From NCBI GenBank assembly GCA_024274855.1, contig JAJSAJ010000237.1:1-9876 (forward strand): a stretch of 9,876 nt of DNA, given 5' to 3'. The stretch is from Planctomycetota bacterium (GTDB taxonomy: Bacteria > Planctomycetota > Planctomycetia > Pirellulales > Pirellulaceae). Each line of letters opens with the position of its first letter. Within the stretch, counting starts at the first letter, position 1. A program made the position numbers and the translations under genes. Below, piece after piece: positions 1 through 5,441 of this stretch. Below the pieces are notes generated by a model. That model saw nothing but the letters and a program-made list of their open reading frames with translations. It searched no databases and was not told the DNA's origin.

Positions 1-461
1 CTAAACCATTACGAAACAACAAGTTACCAGGATACTGCCCGAGAGTTCTCGGCGTTGGACGGTTTGCCTTGCGTCCTGGATAACCGGCGGATTCCCGGCC
101 GGGGGGTGGGAACCGAAATCCGCCAGCGTCTGGAATGGAAACCTGAACCACGCGTCGCTTGCCGCCCTTTGGTAATCGATCGCCGTTCGCGGCTCAAGCT
201 TGGCCGGGGCTTCAAACCAGTGTGAGTATAGGGGTTCCGTCAATTCACAACAATTCCCTTATTGTCGACATTTGCGGCAAACGGCCAGGAATCGCGACGC
301 AAAACACTCCATTCATTCGGCCCGCGAAGAGACAACCTGAGAACGCGTCTCAAAACTGCCCTCGCAAGGACCGTCGTCCGGTCACCATCGGCTTCACCCA
401 AGACTTGTCCGAGTCGCCGGCGGACGGCACACGTGTCGTGCCGAAACCACAGTCCGGACAC
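1..461. other. Region without a convincing gene
   Basis: I see no supportable gene here. The longest frames are short, overlap on both strands and lack ribosome binding sites. A minus-strand frame of 80 codons (243 to 1) begins at a TTG with an in-frame stop only five codons further upstream, and I recognise no motif in it. It could be the tail of a small unknown protein, but nothing sets it above chance. No tRNA-like or rRNA-like stretch was seen. The right edge is the 8-bp target duplication of the mobile element that starts at 462. Confidence 0.5.
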
Positions 462-597
462 GTAACCGTTCATGGAATGTAGGCCGCCGGTTCGCTTCCA
501 AGGGGTCAGACCCATTTTCGGCGACAAAATGCGTTCGCGTAAAGAAACGTTTTCTCCGCCGAAAATTGCGTCAGACCCCAGCGGCGTGAACGGCTAC
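462..597 (+). mobile_element. MITE-like element, copy 1 (intact, 136 bp, 8-bp target duplication)
   Basis: This is a short non-coding element seen three times in the window. It begins GTAACCGTTCATG and ends CGTGAACGGCTAC, so its ends are inverted repeats (GTAACCGTTCATG against GTAGCCGTTCACG). It is flanked on both sides by a perfect direct repeat, CCGGACAC, at 454-461 and 598-605. Inside lies a second inverted repeat of about 22 bp (502-523 and 557-579; core GGGGTCAGACCC...TTTTCGGCG), so most of the element can fold into one long hairpin. It has no transposase gene. GTAA ends with 8-bp duplications are typical of the IS66 family, so mobilisation in trans by an IS66-like transposase is an inference. 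Identity to copy 3 is about 93-94% by eye. Confidence 0.9.
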
Positions 598-605
598 CCG
601 GACAC

Positions 606-786
606 CCGGCCGGAGCGATCTGCTGCTCGCTAAAAAATCGCCGTCGAAGGGGGAGGGAATCTACGTGCGGTCGCGTATAATGAGATTGCTCTTGACCCGA
701 GACTCGTTCTTTTTCACGCGAGTTTGTCAGCCAATAGTCATGTGGCATATCGGTCACGGACCCGAAGAGTTAGCGGAGCAGGATTT
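606..786. other. Leader region upstream of the HEAT-like gene
   Basis: About 180 bp lie between the mobile element and the chosen start of the HEAT-like gene. A perfect TATAAT occurs at 676-681, but nothing at the expected -35 spacing (653-658) resembles TTGACA, so I do not call a promoter. A TTGACC at 692-697 has no matching -10 box. The HEAT-like frame stays open back to a TTG at 724, but that upstream stretch is not needed for the signal peptide. Confidence 0.3.
775..778 (+). promoter_or_regulatory. Ribosome binding site of the HEAT-like gene
   Basis: GGAG sits 8 nt before the ATG at 787. It supports this ATG over the TTG at 724, which has no such site. Confidence 0.55.
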
Positions 787-2022
787 ATGTTCACGTACCA
801 GAGACGAAGTGGTCGTTTTCTCGTGCTGCTTATCGTCGTTGTCCCATTGCTTGTCTGTGCCTCAACCGGTTGGGGCCAAGCGGATAAGTTGCAGGCGGAA
901 TACGATGTCCTGGTCAAGGAGTTGGGTTCGCCGTCGTTCCGGGCCCGCAAGCAGGCGCACGAAAAGCTGGTTCAAATCGGTATTGCGATTAAGCCGGCAT
1001 TGCTACGTGCGATGAGAACCCCGGATTTGGAGATCCGCATGAGTGCTCATCGCGTACTCGTTCAGATCCTTCAGGCAGATTTCGATGCCAAATTGGCCGC
1101 ATTTCTGGCCGACACGGATGGCAGCCACGACCATGACCTTCCATGCTGGAATCGCTTTGAAAAACAGCTTGGAAACAGCCCCGCGTCGAGGCGTCTGTTC
1201 GCTGACATGGTGCGATCCGAAGCACCTTTGTTGAGCGCAATTGCCGACGAGAATGGATCCGAACCATTGCAACCGATCCTTACTCGGCGGATCCAGCAGT
1301 TGTATGACGTCCGACAATTCAGTGGCACGCGACAGCCTGTTTCTCTACCGAGTCTGGCCACCGTGTTGTTTGCCTCAACTCAGCCCGGGATGACCAGAAA
1401 CACCAGCACGGACAGCCGCGTCTATTCCATGCTTAGCCAGCCAACAATCAAGCAGGCAGTATTGTTTGGCGAGCAGGCGGACCAGCTAAAGCAACTGGTT
1501 GTGACATGGATCGTCTCGCAGAGTGATAGCACTCAAGCGTACTACGGCATCCGTCTGGCATTGTCTTACGGGTTACAAGACGCCTGTATCAAGCTCGGCC
1601 GAAGCCTGCTGGCAGCCACGAACACGCCTTCGCACATAATCCCCTACGCTGCCGCCGCGCTCGCTCGGTTTGGCTCGCCGGACGATGCCAAATACCTGAT
1701 ATCTCACCTCGACGATACGACGGTCTGCCACACGTGGAGTAATCGACAGATTAAGAAGACCCCGATTCGCATCCAGATTCGAGACGTCATGCTGGCATTG
1801 CTGATCCACATGTCCGGACAGGAGCCAAAGGAATACGGCTACAAACTCCTGTCCAAGAACCCCGAGACGGTCTACAGCATTCACACGTATGGATTCGTCG
1901 AGGATAAGGATCGCGACGAAGCATTGGCGAAATGGAAGAAATGGCAAGCCGAGCACAAGGCAGACCCCACTCCGACCGCGACCAAAGCCGACTCGAAGTC
2001 GACGTCATCCAAGGATTCCTGA
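787..2022 (+). CDS. Secreted HEAT-repeat-like protein of unknown function
   Basis: The product is 411 aa from the ATG at 787, chosen because GGAG lies 8 nt upstream and because this start gives a clean signal peptide. Basic residues (QRRSGR, 5-10) precede a hydrophobic core (11-24), with a likely cleavage site near GWGQA (28-32). The LLVC at 21-24 is not a good lipobox because Val precedes Cys. Residues about 33-97 form amphipathic helical units in the HEAT style (LVKELGSPSFRARKQAHEKL, then ALLRAMRTPDLEIRMSAHRV), a pattern common in secreted planctomycete proteins where short paired helices serve as a binding scaffold. The middle is helical and unrecognised. A second HEAT-like stretch around 'AAAALARFGSPDDAKYL' lies about two thirds along. 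The tail is low-complexity, rich in Thr, Ser, Lys and Asp. No catalytic motif is visible. A mobile-element copy lies on each side of the gene. Confidence 0.8.
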   Translation: MFTYQRRSGRFLVLLIVVVPLLVCASTGWGQADKLQAEYDVLVKELGSPSFRARKQAHEKLVQIGIAIKPALLRAMRTPDLEIRMSAHRVLVQILQADFDAKLAAFLADTDGSHDHDLPCWNRFEKQLGNSPASRRLFADMVRSEAPLLSAIADENGSEPLQPILTRRIQQLYDVRQFSGTRQPVSLPSLATVLFASTQPGMTRNTSTDSRVYSMLSQPTIKQAVLFGEQADQLKQLVVTWIVSQSDSTQAYYGIRLALSYGLQDACIKLGRSLLAATNTPSHIIPYAAAALARFGSPDDAKYLISHLDDTTVCHTWSNRQIKKTPIRIQIRDVMLALLIHMSGQEPKEYGYKLLSKNPETVYSIHTYGFVEDKDRDEALAKWKKWQAEHKADPTPTATKADSKSTSSKDS

Positions 2023-2025
2023 ATC

Positions 2026-2133
2026 GTAACCGTTCACGCCGCTGGGGTCTGACGCAATTTTCGGCGGAGAAAGCGTTTCTTTACGCGAACGGATTTTGTC
2101 GCCGAAAATGGGTCTGACCCCTTGAAAGCGAAC
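2026..2133 (-). mobile_element. MITE-like element, copy 2 (one end lost or diverged)
   Basis: This is an inverted copy of the element at 462-597. It starts GTAACCGTTCACG at 2026, includes the internal inverted repeats (2044-2066 and 2100-2121), and matches the other copies as far as about 2133 (CCCCTTGAAAGCGAAC). After that the expected roughly 28 bp ending in GAACGGTTAC is absent, so no second end or target duplication can be recognised; the 8 bp before the intact end are CCTGAATC. The intact end reads GTAACC here, where copies 1 and 3 have GTAGCC. The element lies between convergent genes, starting 3 nt after the HEAT-like stop and ending about 50 nt before the end of the next gene. Its hairpin could act as a two-way terminator (inference). 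Confidence 0.85.
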
Positions 2134-2180
2134 AAACCGTATGGCGGCAATCCGCGGCGAACATGCATGCAATTCCAGGT

Positions 2181-2837
2181 CTAGCGTTCGACAACGATGA
2201 TAGGCCAGCGACTGATAGGGCTTAACAGCTCGGCATCAGCACGCGTTCGCACGAAGACGAATGCGGCGTCGTCTGGCAGTTGCTCCAGTTGCACGTCTCC
2301 AACATGGCGCCACTCGCGTTCCACCGACCAGTCGATCGCTCCATTCTGGCCCGACTTGCGCAACTGGAAAAAGGGGCGAGCATCTGATAATAGCGTGTTC
2401 CAACGTTGCGAATCACCATAGACCACGGGCCGGGCTCCACGCTTCTGAAGCCACGTTCGGGCGATTCCCAGACCGTACGGTTCGAAGTCCCACCGTCCAC
2501 GATGAGGACGATACGTTCGATACGCATGAATTTCATTCAGCGGAACAGCACTGAAACTAACGACTCGCCAGCCACCGCGAATCGCGAGCCCCGTTGCAAC
2601 TAAACGCTGTCCGTTGATAATTCGGGCCAACGCAGCAAGGACCGAGTGGTCGGATGCCGGCCGATCAAGAACGAGATCGTCTAGATAATCATCCATTTCC
2701 TGATCGGGCCAGGGACCGGACTGATATCGTGTGGAATGCACAAGATACGCATCGATATGCGGCACTTGCTCCAGGGTCAGGATACGGGCTGGATTTTCGA
2801 GGCAGACGTTGGGCAGGGCGGCGTGGTGAACCGGCAC
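2181..2837 (-). CDS. Uncharacterised protein, possibly the C-terminal half of an interrupted gene
   Basis: The frame encodes 218 aa from a GTG at 2837. The GTG has no clear ribosome binding site and lies in the same frame as the upstream ORF, separated from that ORF's TAA by only three codons. I do not recognise the family with certainty. Visible blocks are HSTR (34-37) followed by GPWP (41-44), an acidic stretch (45-58), IRGGWRVVSFSAVPL (86-100), RPHRGRWDFEPYGLGI (110-125), GARPVVYGD (134-142), and EREWRHVGD (173-181) followed by a hydrophobic C-terminus (ISRWPIIVVE). The ordered H..T, SFS and ERE blocks loosely recall ADP-ribosyltransferase-like folds and abortive-infection proteins of that shape. 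That is a guess from layout, not a family match. No signal peptide or membrane segment is seen, so it is probably cytoplasmic. Confidence 0.65.
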   Translation of the reverse strand: MPVHHAALPNVCLENPARILTLEQVPHIDAYLVHSTRYQSGPWPDQEMDDYLDDLVLDRPASDHSVLAALARIINGQRLVATGLAIRGGWRVVSFSAVPLNEIHAYRTYRPHRGRWDFEPYGLGIARTWLQKRGARPVVYGDSQRWNTLLSDARPFFQLRKSGQNGAIDWSVEREWRHVGDVQLEQLPDDAAFVFVRTRADAELLSPISRWPIIVVER

Positions 2838-2846
2838 TGGCCGGTC

Positions 2847-3746
2847 TTAAACATGGATCGGCAGCAACTTGGCACCTCGCTTTTCCAACCGATCCGATAC
2901 GGGAGACGAAACAAGACCTGCGGCGACGGCCAACACCAATGGCAACGCGGCACCAGACGACTCATCGATTCGTCGCTCGAGCAATTGTTCGATATTCCCA
3001 CTCGGCCGAACGAGGCAGGCGAAGATCCGATCGGCCGCTGCAAAGACCACACGATCCTGCAGGGGCCCCGCCCCACCCGCGTCCGAGGTCAAGGGCGGTG
3101 AAATCCACGCGGGCCACACCGACGGAGGGAAGCGATCCGGCCCGGCAACGATCGCCGACCGCTGTTGATCGCATCGAAGCAACCACTCACTGGCCGAGTG
3201 GATCGGTCGAGCCAACTGGAATGCTAACAGCGGCAGCTGAAACAGGCCGGCAGAACGCCGAACAAACCGTTCTGCCGCGGTCTTGTCAGCGCAAACCAGC
3301 AACTCATTTCGACATTCGGCTTCCATGCAGGCGGCTCGCAACGCCGCGAACCAACTGCGTCGCCTCTCGACGGGACGTCCAAGTCGCGAACTGACTATGG
3401 CCAGTCGGGGATTCGTCGGTACGCCGCACGGCCACCAGATCAACCGGTGGCCCAACCACGCGAAGCTGCGTCCTTGTGCATTTCCCGGTAGGCCGCAGGT
3501 AAACCGTCCACAACTCGAACCCTCGCTCGACAATCGGTCCAGAATACGCAACACGCGGCGCCCAACCGCCTGCCGACCATCGCTCGACGAGAACCGCGAC
3601 TCGCGAGCCAGGAACTCCGCGAGCTCGAGTCCCATGCTCTGATCGGTGCCGCCAAGTTGCTCAGTTCCTGACCGGAGCAGCTTCCTTTCCCACAGTTCCG
3701 CGACTAGCCAAGCCGCCTCGGCACTCGGAGATAGATCATGGTTCAC
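2847..3746 (-). CDS. Uncharacterised protein with a Rossmann-like segment, possibly the N-terminal half of an interrupted gene
   Basis: The frame encodes 299 aa from a GTG at 3746. An in-frame TGA two codons further upstream (3753-3755) means the start cannot lie much earlier. There is no strong ribosome binding site. The N-terminal 75 residues look helical and charged. WLGHRLIWWPCG (97-108) leads into RLAIVSSRLGR (114-124), a beta-strand-turn-helix that recalls the AIVGSR start of DprA/SMF-type Rossmann domains. Further on come KTAAERFVRRSAGLF (155-169) and DRVVFAAADRIFACLVRPSGNIEQLL (231-256, given in part), which would suit later strands of such a fold. This is fold-level resemblance only, and no function is claimed. 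The frame ends with TAA at 2847-2849 and continues open in the same frame into the next ORF, which may be its second half. Confidence 0.65.
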   Translation of the reverse strand: MNHDLSPSAEAAWLVAELWERKLLRSGTEQLGGTDQSMGLELAEFLARESRFSSSDGRQAVGRRVLRILDRLSSEGSSCGRFTCGLPGNAQGRSFAWLGHRLIWWPCGVPTNPRLAIVSSRLGRPVERRRSWFAALRAACMEAECRNELLVCADKTAAERFVRRSAGLFQLPLLAFQLARPIHSASEWLLRCDQQRSAIVAGPDRFPPSVWPAWISPPLTSDAGGAGPLQDRVVFAAADRIFACLVRPSGNIEQLLERRIDESSGAALPLVLAVAAGLVSSPVSDRLEKRGAKLLPIHV

Positions 3747-3978
3747 GAGACTTCAACCGACTGAAAACAAACGACACCCGACCTGTTCGCCAAGCTTCCT
3801 CGCCTGGCAAATCAACACGACTTCGAGAGCGTGTCCCGAAGTTGGGCGGGCTAGCCTCCTTGCGAGCCGCGAAAGCGAGAACCCCTCGGGACGTCCCGGC
3901 GCGGCGGCCGCTTCGCCCTCCCACGTCAACCACCGTCAACCAGCTTCGGAACGCGCGCAAGACCGTTTTCTCGCACAC
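3747..3978. other. Intergenic gap between glgC and the uncharacterised pair
   Basis: No gene is called. An 80-codon minus frame starting at a GTG against the glgC stop has no recognisable motif and is probably chance. Two small dyads are visible: the perfect 12-bp palindrome CGGGACGTCCCG at 3887-3898, and arms CGACTTCG/CGAAGTTG at 3818-3825 and 3837-3844 (one G-U pair, 11-nt loop). Neither is followed by a clear T-run on the minus strand, so neither can be called the glgC terminator with confidence. Confidence 0.4.
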
Positions 3979-5235
3979 TCAGGCAACCTGGTCATCTTCA
4001 AGAAACTGCTCGATCCCTTCGGATTTCGCGATGACAACGACGCCGCCTTCACTGACCGTAAAGCCGCGCGAACGATCCAATTCCAAATCATATCCAATCT
4101 TCACGCCGGCCGGAATGTGGACTCCCTTATCGATAATGGCACGACGGATGTGTGCATGCCGGCCGATATCGACGGACTGGAACAAAATGGAATCCTCGAT
4201 CTTGGCATAACTGTTGACTCGGACCAACGGACCCAGGACACTCCGTTCAACGCGGCCACCGGAAATAATGCACCCTTGGCAAACGATACTGTCCAGTGCA
4301 CACCCCTGACGGTCACCGTCGCTGGAACTGCCGAAGACAAACTTGGGTGGCGGGAGGATTGGTTGGTGCGTTCGAATCGGCCACCGGTCATCATACATAT
4401 TCAGCTGTGGATCAATGGCCACCAGGTCCATGTTCGCTTCGTAGTAGGCGTCCAGTGTTCCGACATCGCGCCAGTACGCATCATGCTTGCGGTTTTCGTC
4501 CCGAAATGAGAACGCATAGACAGCGTGCGAGTCGATAATCGACGGAATAATATTCTGTCCAAAATCGTGTGCGCTGTTGGGATCGGTTGCATCGCGGCAA
4601 AGTTGTTCAAAAAGAAAGCGGGCCGTGAACACATAGATCCCCATCGATGCAAGGCAATGGGCCTGATCGCCGGGAATCGTCTTCGGCTGGGCGGGCTTCT
4701 CCTGGAATCCAATGATCCGATCATGCTGATCGACCTGCATGACGCCGAACTGCCTGGCCGCCTCCGGAGTTACTCGCAGCGCGCCGACCGTCAGATCAGC
4801 TTTATTCTGCTTGTGATACTCGACCATCGCTCGATAGTTCATCTTGTAGATGTGGTCACCAGCAAGTATCACAACGTAGGCGGGGCGTTCCTTTTCAAGG
4901 GTGTAGATATTCTGATAGACGGCGTCGGCCGTTCCCTGGTACCAGTGTTCATCAATCCGTTGTTGTGGTGGAACCACATCGATAAACTCGTCCAGTTCGC
5001 GGCAGAAGAATCGCCGCCAACCGAGATTAATGTGGCGATCCAAACTCATCGCTTTGTATTGAGTCAGGACGAGCATTTTCCGAATGCCGCTGTTCAGGCA
5101 ATTCGATAATGCAAAATCGACAATGCGGTATCCACCTCCGAAAGGAACCGCCGGTTTGGCTCGGTCCCGTGTAAGAGGCTCAAGACGCGATCCTTTTCCG
5201 CCCGCCAACACCACAGCCAATGTATCGAGCATCAT
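3979..5235 (-). CDS. glgC: Glucose-1-phosphate adenylyltransferase (ADP-glucose pyrophosphorylase)
   Basis: The enzyme makes ADP-glucose from ATP and glucose-1-phosphate, normally the committed step of bacterial glycogen synthesis, in the cytoplasm. The 418-aa product is close to the family's usual length of about 400-430. The N-terminal nucleotidyltransferase domain shows VVLAGGKGSRLEPLT (8-22), AKPAVPFGG (26-34), WYQGTADAV (98-106), LAGDHIY (124-130), GFQEKP (176-181, with the glucose-phosphate Lys), MGIYVF (198-203) and YWRDVGTLDAYYEAN (254-268). The C-terminal part (about 295-385) has hexapeptide-like units (IVCQGCIISGGRVERSVLG) of the left-handed beta-helix used in oligomerisation and allostery. 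I chose the ATG-ATG at 5235/5232, preceded by GGAG at 5240-5243, over a GTG at 5274 that would add 13 atypical residues. It lies downstream of the amidotransferase gene on the same strand, with a mobile element between them. Confidence 0.96.
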   Translation of the reverse strand: MMLDTLAVVLAGGKGSRLEPLTRDRAKPAVPFGGGYRIVDFALSNCLNSGIRKMLVLTQYKAMSLDRHINLGWRRFFCRELDEFIDVVPPQQRIDEHWYQGTADAVYQNIYTLEKERPAYVVILAGDHIYKMNYRAMVEYHKQNKADLTVGALRVTPEAARQFGVMQVDQHDRIIGFQEKPAQPKTIPGDQAHCLASMGIYVFTARFLFEQLCRDATDPNSAHDFGQNIIPSIIDSHAVYAFSFRDENRKHDAYWRDVGTLDAYYEANMDLVAIDPQLNMYDDRWPIRTHQPILPPPKFVFGSSSDGDRQGCALDSIVCQGCIISGGRVERSVLGPLVRVNSYAKIEDSILFQSVDIGRHAHIRRAIIDKGVHIPAGVKIGYDLELDRSRGFTVSEGGVVVIAKSEGIEQFLEDDQVA

Positions 5236-5239
5236 ACCA

Positions 5240-5243
5240 CTCC
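5240..5243 (-). promoter_or_regulatory. Ribosome binding site of glgC
   Basis: GGAG on the minus strand lies 4 nt before the ATG at 5235 and 7 nt before the adjacent ATG at 5232. The second spacing is more usual, so translation may begin at either Met. The site argues against the GTG at 5274. Confidence 0.6.
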
Positions 5244-5287
5244 ATTTGCAGACGCTTGGTCTATCGGTCTCCACCGTTTTCCGTATC

Positions 5288-5422
5288 GTAACCGTTTACG
5301 GAATGTAGGCCGCCGCTCGCTTCCAAGGGGTCAGACCCATTTTCGGCGACAAAATGTGTTCGCGTAAAGAAACGCTTTCTCCGCCGAAAATTGCGCCAGA
5401 CCCCAACGGCGTGAACGGCTAC
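5288..5422 (+). mobile_element. MITE-like element, copy 3 (intact, 135 bp, 8-bp target duplication)
   Basis: This copy begins GTAACCGTTTACG and ends CGTGAACGGCTAC. It is flanked by a perfect 8-bp direct repeat, TCCGTATC, at 5280-5287 and 5423-5430, different from the duplication around copy 1, which shows independent insertion. It differs from copy 1 by about eight substitutions and one single-base deletion near 5316. The same internal inverted repeat (GGGGTCAGACCC...) gives it hairpin potential. It sits between the 3' end of the amidotransferase gene (5442) and the start of glgC (5235), both on the minus strand, and so lies within what may have been a transcription unit. Confidence 0.92.
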
Positions 5423-5441
5423 TCCGTATCATACCAATCGG

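Noticed and set aside
676..681. Perfect TATAAT as a -10 box for the HEAT-like gene
   Set aside because: The sequence at the proper -35 distance (GAGGGA, 653-658) does not resemble a -35 box, and the position would leave a leader of about 100 nt. Chance cannot be excluded.
506..757. Minus-strand frame of 83 codons
   Set aside because: Its C-terminal third is simply the mobile element read in one frame, shared with the frame at 1932-2117. It has no ribosome binding site or family resemblance.
462..2133. Composite transposon made of element copies 1 and 2 around the HEAT-like gene
   Set aside because: Copy 1 is flanked on both its own sides by the same 8-bp duplication, showing that it inserted as a single unit, and copy 2 lacks one end.
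2654..3394. Plus-strand frame of 246 codons
   Set aside because: It is antisense to the two minus-strand ORFs; its composition is rich in Arg, Pro and Thr with no fold-like pattern, typical of a shadow in GC-rich DNA.
4525..5109. Plus-strand frame of 194 codons
   Set aside because: It lies wholly antisense to glgC, whose identity is secure.
454..5430. CRISPR-like repetition of the roughly 135-bp units
   Set aside because: The three copies are kilobases apart, in different orientations, with transposition-type target duplications. There are no regular spacers and no cas genes.
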